This document shows, in pieces, positions 1-11,449 of a stretch of DNA of 64,000 bases; the stretch's first letter is position 1, and every line of letters starts with the position of its first letter. Under the pieces are notes generated by a model. It was given only the letters and a program-made list of their open reading frames with translations. It had not been told where the DNA came from and did not search any database. Location: the NCBI GenBank assembly GCA_032622095.1, contig CP136065.1:205012151-205076150 (forward strand), written 5' to 3'. Source of the stretch: Siphonodentalium dalli. Taxonomy: Eukaryota; Mollusca; Scaphopoda; Gadilida; Siphonodentaliidae. The translations under genes and the position numbers were made by a program.

Positions 1-649
1 ACCGTAATAAGTTCCTCCTCGTAATATTCACAGTATTAATATAAAAAAAATCTTCCAGGACCCCTGTACCCATGTATCTTATATATACGAGCTCAATGGC
101 CGGCGATAATAACACCAGTAGTCTACTAAATTTCTCATTATTTTTCTGATTAGGCCAATAAATGCTTGAATTATTTGTCATCAAACTCTGCTAAAATGGC
201 GCTTGTAAATAACGCCCCACGTGGGAAAATTTTCAAGTGCGCCCTATTATCTGTATTTACGGTAATTTCGTCTGCATAGTCGATGGTCAGACGAGACGTA
301 ACTTCCGGCGAGGAATGTTGTATATCGCGATTTATGTCGTACATAATTATGATCATATCACATCATCGCGGAGGAGTTTTTGGCGGAACTGGCGATATTC
401 CAATGGTTTATAGTCAGAACCTTGATCGAAATTCTCGCGAACAACGCACTTATAGACGCGTTATCCAAAATCAGTGACACACGAATGGCTTAGCTTGACT
501 ATAGAGTCACATTATTTGACTCCCACGTCTGATATTTGAGAAAGCAAATTGCCAATTAATATCCTTAAAATAGACGGGGTGATCATACATTATAAATTAA
601 CAGATATTATCGTTATTATGGCAAAAGTGGTCATTCTGACCAAAAACGG
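1..649. other. No gene recognised
   Basis: AT-rich sequence with only short open frames (up to about 64 codons) that resemble nothing I know. No repeat structure was recognised. Confidence 0.5.
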
Positions 650-2690
650 TGGGAATGGGTACCCGTACCGGTACACGTTTTGTAATCGCAAACTGTTTTA
701 CGGGTAGAATTCATCACATCGACTGGTAATGTATGGTGACCCAACTGCAACAAAAAAGATATTATGATATAGATAGATTTTTATTCGCATTCGCTTTATT
801 GGCCGATGTTATACTTACCGTTATGAATTGTTGAAAATTGTTATTTAGATTAGATGGGCCTCAGTATAACCAGTTGCTTTCATCAAGGACGAGGCGGTTT
901 GAATGGGTTGGTGCTTTTCTTTCACCCATCTGGTAACAATTTCAACAATTGGATTCTACAAGTCATAGACCGATCGCGTGTTGACTATAAATCGGTTGGA
1001 TTAGAAAATAGATTATGATAGCTCAAATATACAACTACGTTATAGTTAAATTTTCCAACCAATATTCAGTGTAAAATGTAGTGTTTTAGACCCAGAGTCT
1101 AATAATGTCCAACATGTACTATCAGTCAGATATAAGACCGAATTTGTCCCTTATTTTAGTTGGGGAATATTCAATCATATTAACTAAGCACTGGTTTGGA
1201 ATCAGTCAACAGATCGAAGGGTCGGGACAAGGGGAAATTTATCCAAAGAATTGGGAATTTTGTCGGGATCTAAACCCGGAGTTAGGTTGAAAAGTTAAAC
1301 TTGGTAACGATAAAAGGGGTTAACATGTTTATTATACGGATTGAATAAAGAGCGTTTGCTTCACTGATGTGCGAAACACAGAAAACAACTGAAACTCGCT
1401 CTGATTATGCTTAGATTTTGTATATGTATTTCGTGTCTTTAGTGACCCATATTATCCCCATAACAATATACACTAGTATTGTGGTTCAAATGCGCCATGT
1501 CCCATCAGATGGTAATTATATATTAAAATTAGAAATCAGTCCCCACCTACATATGATAAAGTAACTAAACGGTTGTATTCAAATCTGCAATACATGGACA
1601 AATCCAATTGATGCCCGTGTACAAAGGGTTGAGACTGGGACGTGACGACAGGGGTGTCTCACCCCGAACTTTGGTCAAATGTTCAAAAGTTGGAAATTAT
1701 GATATACCTGACACAACATTTGTTGGAAATTTAACACCAACAATATGTTGAAATTGTTCTCGTAGTTTGATTTTCCAACAATTAATTAGTGAAGAATTTG
1801 TAGTTTTTAGACCAACATATTTTCCTATTATTAGTAAAAACAATTTGGACTGAAATGGCCATCAGAAACTGCTGCAAATTTTCCAACATTTGGTAGGGTG
1901 TCAGGTCTCAACATTTCCAACAATTGGAAAGCTTGATGCCAGTCTGGATGCTAGGATTTAGGAAATTTCATGTTCAGATTTCACAAATTTCTCACACCGG
2001 GCCGAACCATGGTTAATTAAAGTAAAAACAAATCGGGGTGAATTTGCATGGCGTTAGCTAGATGTTAGGATATTAGGATTGTTCAGGCTCAGGATCAGGA
2101 TCAACACATTTTCTTGTACTGCATGGTCAACCCAGTGGATTATGCCCACCCCGCGACTGGTGAAAAAATAGTATATGCTTCCACCCAGGCGGTTATGAGG
2201 GACCAGAAATGGAATTACACGCAAACTTGTGAATTTGATATGGTTCAAGGGGTGTAGTTAAAAATTCGAAGGTGAACACCCCTCCTAATGCGGAGACCAT
2301 CTATATCCACGTCCATGCAATGGGTCGAGACTGCGTCTATAGCACTATCTACTCACTCGATTAACCACAACCTGTCATTAATGAACTGAACAAAGTTGTT
2401 AGTGAAAAGATCGGCCTTCCGTATTTATCTAAGCGCTAGAAGCCGCCTCGAGAATTTGAACATAAAACCTGGATTAAAAAGATAACTTTATCAATGATAT
2501 TTGCCCATGAAATATTGCAATAAATAGGTTTACACATAGCTGACTGGAATTTCATGGACATCTACCCGTTCCAAATGGCTATCGCTTTATGTGCTCTATT
2601 GAAAGTACCCAAGTGACCGTGACGATATTCGCCGATTAACCCGTATATACCCGTTCCCGTCGGACGGGTATCGCAAACTCGCTATTGACT
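650..2690 (+). repeat. Old segmental duplication, copy A
   Basis: This stretch is collinear, on the same strand, with 52400-54975. Matching landmarks include the 'tggtaatgtatgg' block near 723 and 52480, the 'attttccaaccaatattc' block near 1050 and 52755, 'gcctcgagaat' near 2446 and 54253, and the 'atcgctttatgt' block near 2580 and 54867. The copies are clearly diverged. Copy A holds a hAT-like element at 1635-2317 that copy B lacks. Copy B holds a foldback structure and a TTAA MITE that copy A lacks. No coding potential is evident, so this is either an old local duplication or two copies of one large, unrecognised repeat. Confidence 0.7.
1635..2317 (+). mobile_element. Degraded hAT-like non-autonomous element
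   Basis: The interior matches the better preserved hAT-type element at 27801-28925: the 'ggggtgtctcacccc' leader, repeated 'ttggaaattttccaac'-like motifs, and a right end reading 'gcggagacc' before a decayed terminal repeat. The left end, ctgggacgtgacgaca, is a mutated form of the family terminus CAGGGATGTGGCTAGAG. Possible target duplications are ggttgaga (1627-1634) and ggtcgaga (2323-2330), matching 7 of 8; accepting them would shift the right end to 2322. No transposase reading frame is visible. The exact ends are uncertain by a few bases. Confidence 0.6.
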
Positions 2691-2906
2691 CGAGTCAAGA
2701 ATGTGTTGAAATCTAGTTCAATAAACCGAAAAGCGCAGTATTTAGATTTTGTGTTGAATGCATGAAACCCGAAACTGTACTTCAATGTGAATTCGACAGA
2801 ATGTTGCCACTTCGCAAGTTGACGCCGTTCCTGTGAAAACTAAATTAACAGTGATGATTTAATTTCATTTGGACACGCCTTAGTAAATTGGTGGACCCAT
2901 TTAAGT

Positions 2907-3110
2907 CTATCTGTTTTCGACATTCTTGCCTCTGTTCATCGCTTTCTGCATGCAAGTTTTGTATAGTATATAGTCTGCTAAATTTAGTACGATATTATAT
3001 AAGTATATTAATGGCGTGTTAAATTTAGCACAACACTGCACAATTATAGAACACTGCTTTCGACCAATTTCTGGGTGAGGTGAAATATACATCAAAGCTT
3101 TATTTTTCAA
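2907..3110 (-). repeat. Dispersed repeat, inverted relative to 32560-32770
   Basis: Shared blocks include the ctgggtgaggtgaaa motif (3071) and repeated 'ctaaatttag' motifs. The reverse complement of 32560-32770 has the same order. The family was not identified. The minus-strand frame of 67 codons here is not supported as a gene. Confidence 0.55.
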
Positions 3111-3620
3111 CTAATGCACACCACTTGGTATTGCACGGAACTGTATAGACTATCGACTTTCGTTGAAATCGACTTGGTGACATGTTATGAATGAAATGAA
3201 CGTTATGAAAGGGACACACCTTTTCATATAGTATCTCAAGCGCAGAGCTCACCAGCGTCAAGAAATATATTGGTTAATTTCAGTAAATGCTCTCATTTCC
3301 CCATCGACAACATTGAACTATTTTCACTTTTGAGTATTCTTTGATGTTGGTAGTTTATATTCTATAATATTTGATTCCTTATGTTTTATTGGGGTTTTAA
3401 ACCGCGATGTGGTGAACCTGTTTGTTTACATTATGATTCTTGGATTTCTCATATACCCATTATGTTACCATATATATCTGACATCACGTAGTGTCTATTG
3501 GCGGCTGCCAATCAAGACTACTATGGTTTACGATTGGCCTATTTTTTTCACCAAATTACGATCATGCTCCATTCTTTCGACGAACCGTCGTGTACGGAGT
3601 GCAATTAATAATAATAATAA
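3111..3620. other. No gene recognised
   Basis: AT-rich, with a short (aat)n run just before 3621. No gene or repeat was identified. Confidence 0.5.
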
Positions 3621-4632
3621 CTAGAATGCACTCAGAGAGATGCCAACGTGCGCAAAAATGTAATAAACAATAATTTAAAAAATAATTTCACTGTATTTTA
3701 CTTAATTTATTTAATTTAATTTAATGTTAGCAAAAAAAAGACAATTACCATTTCTCATTTCATCACAGATAAAAGGCAAATTACTATATTAATCATTTAA
3801 GTAATTAAAACCAATTCCATGTTGCCGAAAGGATGAGACTTTAATATCGATTACATTTTTTTCAGCGGCATATTTTGATTTTCATTTTCCGATAGTCAAA
3901 GTTGACCAAAGGAGCAATTATAAGAAATAATTAATACTATTTGTGTAAATATTGATAGCAGCCAATATGCAACAATAAATATCAATAATTAATCAATAAT
4001 TAATCAATAACGATCATTTTATGTAATAATAAACTCTTCAAACGGTGTTTGTGTCAACAAATGCGTTTTGTTTTGTGTTACGTCATTCGTCGTATTTGAC
4101 CCGGAACTCGGCTGAAGGTTAGGCTATTCAGCCTATTGCGCCGAATTACGAAATCGCGTTTTGAATGTCTCTCTTTTCCCGCACGATAAAAAGAGGTCTT
4201 CGCACGAACCAAAAATGATAAAACTTCCCAATTATAAGTAAAAATACCCAAATGAAGGAGTCTATGTAGGTCCCGAAGGAGTCTATAGACTCTTTGATGT
4301 AGAGTTCTGATGGAGAAAATGTAGGTCGATCTATTTTTGTCATAACTCTGACGTATTTTGACCTGGGAGAAAAAAATCGAAATCGAGGCTCACTACGAGC
4401 ATGCCAGTTTTAAATATAGAAACAGGGAATCCTGACAAATGGCGATATCGGCGACAAACAAATAATCGAAAACAACACATAAAATAAACATAGCAAAAAC
4501 GCGGCACAGTAAAAATGTCAGAACGCCACGAAGTTTTACGTCGTTTTTGGTGACGTCATGGGGTGTGACACCAACCTACGAATCTGTCTGATCCCCATAC
4601 TGTTGCGCGAGCGCACGTAATAACCCACGAAA
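3621..4632 (+). repeat. Tandem duplication, unit 1 (about 1012 bp)
   Basis: The sequence beginning ctagaatgcactcagagaga at 3621 recurs at 4633 and continues in the same order to about 6167, so the unit is about 1012 bp. Identity is high, with scattered substitutions and a few 1-10 base differences, which suggests a fairly recent event. A minus-strand open frame of 65 codons (4146-4343) recurs in unit 2 at 5663-5860. Its conservation is explained by DNA identity and does not by itself imply a gene. Confidence 0.9.
3841..3844. other. Unoccupied TTAA target site
   Basis: Unit 1 reads gatgagactttaatatcgat without interruption. At the equivalent place in unit 2 (4852-5354) a 495-bp element is inserted and TTAA is present on both sides. 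This is the empty form of that insertion site. Confidence 0.9.
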
Positions 4633-6167
4633 CTAGAATGCACTCAGAGAGATGCCAACGTGCGCAAAAATGTAATAACAAATAATTTAAAAAATAATTT
4701 CACTGTATTTTACTTAATTTATTTAATTTAATTTAATGTTAGCAAAAAAAGACAATTACCATTTCTCATTTCATCACAGATAAAAGGCAAATTACTATAT
4801 TAATCATTTAAGTAATTAAAACCAATTCCATGTTGCCGAAAGGATGAGACTTTAAAGGCACGTGAGGCCTTAGTTGTCGAAAATATTCATATTTGTTCCA
4901 ATCACCGTAAACAGAAAAAACAGTAAAACGCATACAGTTTCGTTCATATATACCAAGACCATCGCGTAAACAGCATGTTATCATAAAGACCTACTATATT
5001 TTACCTAAGCAAGAGCCTGATTGTGTTACAGAAGAAAGCACAATGCTACTGGCTAATCACACACAAATGGCATAAACGCTCTTTAGTAGTTCCGTATCAG
5101 GAATTCACTCACAAAGAACGCTCTTTATGTTTACCATTATAATATAAACAAACACCAGAAAAGTAACTTTTAATGCTTTTGTTTACATAACAATGGTCAA
5201 CCATATGACAATAACATACTGTTTATGCGATATTTCTTATTTGTATGCGGACAAAGTCTGTATACATTTTGATGTTCTTTCTGTTTGTGGTGGTTTTTGA
5301 CGGTTGGAAATATTTTCACAGGATACCCACCGTCAAGGCCAACCGTACCTTTAATATCGATTACATTTTTTTCAGCGGCATATTTTCATTTTCATTTTCG
5401 ATAGTCAAAGTTGACCAAAGGAGCAATTATAAGAAATAATTAATACCATTTGTGTAAATATTGATAGCAGCCAATATGCAACAATAAATATGAATAATTA
5501 ATCAATAATTAATCAATAACGATCATTTTATGTAATAATACACTCTTCAAACGGTGTATCACTGTATGTGTCAACAAATGCGTTTTGTTTTGTGTTACGT
5601 CATTCGTCGTATTTGACCCGGAACTCGGCTGAAGGTTGGGCTATTCAGCCTATTGCGTCGAATTACGAAATCGCGTTTTGAATGTCTCTCTTTTCCCGCA
5701 CGATAAAAATAGGTCTTCGCACGAACCAAAAATGATAAAACATCCCAATTATAAGTAAAAATACCCAAATGAAGGAGTCTATGTAGGTCCCGAAGGAGTC
5801 TATAGACTCTTTGATGTTGAGTTCTAATGGAGAAAATGTAGGTCGATCTATTTTTGTCATAACTCTGACGTATTTTGACCTGGGAGAAAAAATCGAAATC
5901 GAGGCTCACTACGAGCATACCAGTTTTAAATATGGAAACAGGGAATCCCGACAAATGGCGATATCGGCGACAAACAAATAATCGAAAACAACACATAAAA
6001 TAAACATAGCAAAAACGCGGCACAGTAAAAATGTCAGAACGCCACGAGGTTTTACGTCGTTTTTGGTGACGTCATGGAGTGAAACGGAACAGAGTGACAC
6101 CAAGCTACCAAGCTACCAAGCTACGAATCTGTCTGATCGCCATACTGTTGCGCGAGCGCACGTAACA
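4633..6167 (+). repeat. Tandem duplication, unit 2, carrying a MITE
   Basis: Second copy of the ~1012-bp unit. Removing the 495-bp element and one TTAA leaves about 1036 bp collinear with unit 1. Downstream of the inserted element the match resumes at 'tatcgattacattttttt' (5355) and continues to the 'gttgcgcgagcgcacgtaa' motif near 6150. Confidence 0.9.
4856..5350. mobile_element. TTAA-flanked foldback MITE (AGGYAC family)
   Basis: Inserted in unit 2 of the tandem duplication and flanked by TTAA at 4852-4855 and 5351-5354. The ends are AGGCACG and CGTACCT, an inverted repeat that extends imperfectly for about 140 bp on each side (roughly 4856-4995 and 5212-5350). A 493-bp relative with the same organisation lies at 61949-62441, and a 370-bp shorter relative at 11450-11819. 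The interior contains two copies of an 'aacgctcttta' motif. A TTAA target duplication is the piggyBac hallmark, but these termini are not the canonical piggyBac CCC ends, so superfamily membership is an inference. The right arm holds a 64-codon open frame (5245-5439) that runs out into flanking DNA. Confidence 0.88.
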
Positions 6168-7354
6168 AGGCTTATGTGAATATTATTTGGTGGGAAATTA
6201 TTAACTGATTTTGAATTTTTGTGTAAAAGCCACGTATACCATCATGTGAGTGGGTTATCTTTGGTTCTTTAATTACGTTAGCCTATGGTCATATTATATA
6301 TACATACTTATGTATTGGGGTCTTCATTGGATAGTGGTGATATATAGGAGAAGTGTATACAACATGTACATCTCGAGTGCCTGTAAATGTCATACACATA
6401 ACGTGACATTCACGATTTCATACACGCAGTGGTTGTTAAATGTCACAAGGATTTCGAAGAATGTGAAAGAACCCCATTCTATTTTGAGCTGCATATTAGC
6501 ATCCATGAAATTATAATCGGATAAAATCAGATGATATATATGGCGTAGGCAGGTGCCCTCGAGTTTATTGGTTCAATGTGTGTATAAATGGAATGGAAGT
6601 GAGGTGTGTTCTGTCATAAATCCGAATAATTAATAACGTGGTCGCGACACCACGAAATTAGATTGTCACATCGCGACAAATGGCTGATGACGTTTCCGTT
6701 CACTGTTGAAGTAGAGCACTCTTCTGAATTTCTTTGTTAGCAATCACGAAAGTAAAATCATGCTGTCCCATCAATACACATGTATATACACCTACCACAT
6801 CGCCGGTTATTTGACTTCAATGTTTTCAATACCTGTCTACCATGGACATGATTGTTTGCAACTTAGTCCATGCATCGAAATGTCAAGTGGTCCTGCCAAC
6901 TTGCTATGTAGCATGATCGTTAGTCGGTTAGACCTGGAATAAATTGGTAAATAAGCCGTTTTGATCTCAAAATGTGCGGACTGGATTGCTGAACAACAAT
7001 GTTACAACATATACACAATCCGCTAAAATGCGCTTTATGGAAAATTCCTAATTCAACATGGCGTCCAAAAATGGCAGTTGGTATCGGAAAATGCTGATTC
7101 TGCGGTAGGCGCATCAATTATGCCATATTTGTAATAATTTGAAATATACACTAGCAACGCTTAATCGTAAACCATATCGAAATAACGTCTGTCCCAAATT
7201 GCCACCCAAATTGCCAAAATCGATTTATGCAAAATTTAATAGCTATATAGTTGCATAAGAGTGAACAAACGCTCGAATTTTGCAAGGTTTTGTGATTGCA
7301 GAGTATAAGAGAATTTTTTTTTGATCATTTTGATGTACGAATTCTCTCTATATA
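6168..7354. other. No gene recognised
   Basis: Short frames only, the longest 88 codons at 6250-6516, none with recognisable motifs. Confidence 0.5.
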
Positions 7355-7635
7355 TGTTACAGTAAATCAGTGAAATTAGAAATTACGCGAAATCCCCGAA
7401 TCGTTTAGTAAATTCGTGAAATCCCTGATCTGAGTAGGGATTTAAAGAAATTGCTAGAAATTCAGGGATTTCGCGTAATTACTGATTTTAGGCGTCAGGG
7501 ATTTCATGAAATTACTGAAGGACAACCAAGTTAAATTTGTTTTTATTGTAAACAAGTTATGGAATACATAGAAATTATAGTCATATTACAAACACAATCA
7601 ACATGTTTCCACTGAAACTAGAATAATTGACTTAA

Positions 7636-8753
7636 CTCATTCAGTGCCAGGTTCCCTGGTGAAAACGGATGGCAGAGTGCCAGGTTTCCTGGGGGAAAAG
7701 CCATCATTTACACTAACTAGATATTTACTTTGATTACTGGAAAGAATATTGGAAATAATCGAATTGACAGCAAACGTTGATATTATAGGCCCTACTCACG
7801 AAGTTCTTTAAATGTCCAATTCCGGTAATACAGGGTCATCACAGCTCCAAAATTTCACGTTGCCATGGCAACGAGTACTTCAAATTAACACCGATTGTAT
7901 GAATTACAAATGTTTTGTTTTATGTGGCCATCAAACTAATATATTCTGTGCAGTTTTAGGCATTAATTTTGCTGGTGGAATAACATAGCATTATGTTATG
8001 GCAAAGATCGGAATGGGGGGGGGGGTGAATAGTGAGACCTAACGAATTTTCTAAATGGGATGACGTTTACAATAACCGGTTTCCTAGAAAAGCAGATGGC
8101 AAAACTGAAAACAATTTGAAAATCCGTTTCCGTTCTATAGGCCTACAACAATCGTACTTTCGCTGTGCGGCGTGTACTAGTTTCCCGTTCGTGTGGTACA
8201 CGTAGCTACATATATGGCGTCAATGACACATTTGGGGCAATCGGAGTAACCCGGTGACAATTCAATCGAATTCAGCACATAGAAAAACCCCTCACTACCA
8301 AATGTCCGTTCGATATCTTAAAACACGTAAGAGCAATATATTGACAATGTTTACTGTAGTAATTTATCATTGTAATTTGGCAAACCCCTTAAGGTCACTA
8401 GTACACATTTTGATTGACGTAATGTGCGCTCTAATGAGGCTCTATGTCCCGAATGCCTCAACGCACGGAGCTGCCCGATACGTCGTTTGAACGGAGATAT
8501 CTTCGGCTACGCCATGGTTTACAAGTTGGATCTGCGCATGCGCGTATAAACATATCACCCGCCACTCACCCCCCCCCCCCTCGATGAAAATTCTCCCAAG
8601 ATGTGACTTGTAATCCGCAGTGTTTTAAACATGTACACCAATAATGAAATTGTGAGTTTTTCGCCCAGTGGATCATGTTTTAAACGAGATGTTCTGGACG
8701 ACGTATATCTACGTCGCCGGCAAATGTTTGGCGCTTTTCGGGCACTGAATGAG
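7636..8753. mobile_element. Nested TTAA element, piggyBac-like, non-autonomous
   Basis: TTAA at 7632-7635 is followed by CTCATTCAGTGCC. The mirror sequence GGCACTGAATGAG ends at 8753 and is followed by TTAA at 8754-8757. This gives a 1118-bp element with 13-bp perfect terminal inverted repeats and a TTAA target duplication, which is piggyBac-style. Near the left end a ~34-bp direct repeat contains 'agtgccaggt' twice (7643-7690). A G run lies at about 8017-8026 and a C run at about 8571-8580. No transposase frame is present. Confidence 0.78.
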
Positions 8754-8854
8754 TTAATGTGTTCAAACTACAGTTATATAAAGGTTTTTCTCAACTGCCG
8801 GGTTGAATTTTTTTGTCGACAAAAACAGAAGCACGAATGATTTTCACTTATAGC

Positions 8855-9073
8855 TCAATACAAAATCATCATATACTTGTTTTTACATGTTAGGCTATTG
8901 TGACATCGTGAATTACATTTTAATTGAGCCTTGAAACATTTACATTTGGCTGTCGTGCATGTCCCCTTACAGTTACATTTCTTAAATCCTTGACCACCTG
9001 TTGCAGATTGCTCCCTGACTGCAGAGCATAGAGGGAGAATCTTTGTTTGGCAGCAGAGAAGATAATTAGTCAT
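8855..9073 (-). pseudogene. Cysteine-rich (CxC-type) peptide fragment, probably transposon-derived
   Basis: A 72-codon minus-strand frame. Roughly residues 29-66 are dense in cysteines, in the pattern KKCNCKG-x-C-x4-KCKCFKA-x2-KCNSRCHNS-x2-CKNK, giving nine cysteines and one histidine with regular spacing. This arrangement would bind metal. I associate this type of tail with integrase-like proteins of transposon origin (for example KRBA2-like / Ginger-related proteins), but I cannot confirm that without a search. The first ~28 residues look unrelated, and no catalytic domain is present upstream. It lies inside the TGTTA-ended element, just outside the nested TTAA element, which fits a remnant of that element's own gene. 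It is read as a broken 3' fragment. Confidence 0.5.
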
Positions 9074-9346
9074 TGAGACAAATTGTCTGGACTTATATTG
9101 TGTAAAGTAGCAAATGTGACTCTTAAAATCATTACACTTATTTACTGAAATCCGACCAGTAAGAATGTGTAAAATCAGTCAACAAATTTCAGTGATTACG
9201 CGTAATCCCTAGCCACTTTTAGTGGTTTCATGAAATCCCTGACACTTTCAGTAATTACGTGTAATCACGGACCCTGTTTAGTGGTTTCATGTAATCCATG
9301 CATAGGGATTTCGCGTAATTACTAATTTCACTGATTTACTATAACA

Positions 9347-9544
9347 TATGTTAGGTATCTCACGAGAGAGCAAGCGAAAGCAGGGTATCATACAACGGTT
9401 AAATATGGACTTTTGGGCGCACAAAAACGGAAAATAACGCAGATTTGTTGGTACTGTTTATCTTAAATCGTGTGATATATATCTATATATATAATTAAAC
9501 AGTTAAATGGGATCAAATATGGATGTATAAGCGAGATCACTGAA
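9347..9544. other. No gene recognised
   Basis: AT-rich spacer with a (ta)n-like run near 9475-9495. Confidence 0.5.
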
Positions 9545-9772
9545 TCGCGGCCGTGTTGGATTCATCCCTCTACGTTCCGTGGTTTCAGAGATTCATATAT
9601 ATAGACCCGGTTCCGTGGTTTTAGTAATACAGGTCAAAGTTATGGAGTAGCATTTCCATATGTGAAGCTTTTGAGCATTCATGACTTCCATATATGAAAC
9701 TGCTCCTCCAGAACTTTGACCTGTCGCACTAAAACCACGGAGCCGGGCCTGGTGGATCCAATATGGCCGCGA
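9545..9772. repeat. Foldback inverted repeat
   Basis: Outer arms 'tcgcggcc' (9545) and 'ggccgcga' (ending 9772) bracket longer inner arms at about 9605-9664 and 9684-9746. The inner arms share 'ccgtggttttag', 'caggtcaaagtt' and 'ttccatat' in inverted order. The loop is about 20 bp. It is probably a MITE-like foldback. Confidence 0.8.
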
Positions 9773-9838
9773 GTTGGTGACATGGCGTATTGATTCTGTG
9801 ACCTTTTCTAGAAGCAGATATATATGTACCCAGAGCAG

Positions 9839-9898
9839 TCAAAATTAATGATGATCGGTCACATTCGTGAGAATGTGACCGATCATCATTTATTTTGA
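9839..9898. repeat. 60-bp near-perfect hairpin
   Basis: The inner 20-bp arms AATGATGATCGGTCACATTC (9847-9866) and its exact complement (9871-9890) are separated by the 4-base loop gtga. The stem extends to 28 bp with one mismatch. An uninterrupted stem of this length is very unlikely by chance. Confidence 0.95.
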
Positions 9899-10764
9899 TA
9901 TTTATAACACCAAACCTTTCAAAATTCACGGCTATAGAACAGTTTGAGAGATATTCACAAAACATTGGGGAAAATGTGTAGATCCTATTGTCCGTGTCTC
10001 AAAAGAGTAGTCATAGTTGTCCCCGATAAAGTGATGAAACACGAATATTTCGCCTTTGTCACAAGAATGCATGGTGGTATACAATGAATGCAATTTATCA
10101 AAACGCAAAGGAGTACCATTTATTATTTTAAATAAATTCTAAACTTCACCAAAATTGTCTATATATACTCTGTGGCAGAGACTGTGTTTATACCTGGACA
10201 TTATATGTGGTTATATTCGCCAGGGCCACATATATACGGGCAAGTTACTACGTTTTCTGTGACAGCATTTACCCCTTCTCCATAATATTACACATATCTG
10301 CTGCACATAAAACCACAAATAACAACATTGAGTGAATGATCAACGCTAAATAACCTGATATTTAGCACAAGTTTGTGGGTGGTATTGGTAGGATATTTTC
10401 AAACAAAATGAAACTCAAAACTAATATTGTGCATTGCGTGGTATAGCATAGTCCATGGAGTTATAAAGTGCCGACTGAAGTAATTTGAACAAAATTGTCT
10501 ACTGAGTAACCGGTTTAGTAGCAGCATGAAAATTGGTCTTAAACAAAATGTACGATGTACCGTCTCTTTGATCTGGTGACATGCATCATTGGATGCGGTC
10601 GATTCACATGTCACGCAACAACGTGCGTGTTTCACGTGATTTGTCAACTGACATCTTGTGCCATGCTGAGAGTCAAACTCGAACTCAAACACACGTACAA
10701 GATAGCAAACATTGGGTGAATTGAGTATTTTACGCTATTTCAGGAAGTTTAGTTCCACATGGTC
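9899..10764. other. No gene recognised
   Basis: Short frames only. The longest is 97 codons on the minus strand at 10399-10692, unrecognised and with no supporting signals. Confidence 0.5.
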
Positions 10765-10930
10765 AGTGACATTTAAAGCCATATGGCGGATTGCGCTCCA
10801 AAATACAGCTAATAATATTCGCTTTTGAATTTTCCCTGATATCGAAATAGGTCGATAAATACTTGAACTACGTTTCTATGCATGGGCATTATATGCCCCA
10901 GAAAGACGCATTGAAGTCATAAAAATAAGA
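10765..10930 (+). repeat. Dispersed repeat, inverted relative to 63815-63965
   Basis: Its reverse complement is collinear with 63815-63965. Shared blocks are aatgcgtctttc, agtatttatcgacctattt, aaattcaaaag and ttgcaatccgcca or close variants. The left edge here reads tttaaagccat and the other copy's right edge reads gtctttaaa, so a TTAA-type boundary is possible. Confidence 0.65.
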
Positions 10931-11449
10931 CTTTGAAGTATATATATATATATACTTATAGTGTTTGGGTCTCAACAAATGGCAGTCATGTGCACGGCAT
11001 GGAACAGAAAAGATTGTTCCGTCTTAGTCTATTCCTGGTATAGTGGAAATAAAGAGGGTTTATTTTATTTATGTTCGAAACATGACAAGTATTTTGCAGA
11101 GCATACGAAGCCGGTATATCAAAATTTCGTGTATTTATCAACCTATCTTATACCCTCCTTCTAAATTACATGTAGACACAGTTTGGAAGCTAGAATGAGC
11201 CATGTCCGTTTAAGTTGCGCTCTCACATTGACGACTTGACAAATGACAAATGATGTTCAGACAGAACTTTAATTGGTTTAACACGGTAAATTGTTGCCTA
11301 TATTATTTAAATTCAGATGCCAGAACAAAAAGGGATTTTACCGCTTCACATCTAGAATAGACGCAGTTCCTTTATTGTAAGATTCTGGGGAGTCGTGGGT
11401 GAAGCTAGATTTTGTCTTGTCAATTCTGGGACAACGAACCTATTTTTAA

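Larger units (their letters stand above)
7355..9346. mobile_element. ~2 kb DNA transposon with TGTTA termini (Ginger-like)
   Basis: Both ends carry the same inverted sequence. The left end reads TGTTACAGTAAATCAGTGAA from 7355; the right end, reverse-complemented from 9346, reads TGTTATAGTAAATCAGTGAA. The match continues through 'attacgcgaaatccc'. Internal subterminal copies of the 'gggatttcgcgtaatta' motif occur near 7463-7485, 9200-9260 and 9303-9325. The TGTTA start fits the 5'-TGTNR terminus I associate with Ginger integrase-type DNA transposons. Flanking bases are TATA on the left and TATG on the right, an imperfect 4-bp duplication. No transposase or integrase is left. A cysteine-rich fragment (8855-9073) and a nested TTAA element (7636-8753) lie inside. 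The Ginger assignment is tentative; the terminal inverted repeats are directly visible. Confidence 0.72.

Noticed and set aside
4146-5860. Conserved 65-codon minus frame present twice
   Set aside because: Conservation is explained by the recent ~1 kb tandem duplication. No start context or homology was recognised.
5595-6023. 142-codon minus-strand frame
   Set aside because: It lies in the tandem-duplicated unit and is not preserved as an open frame in the other copy.
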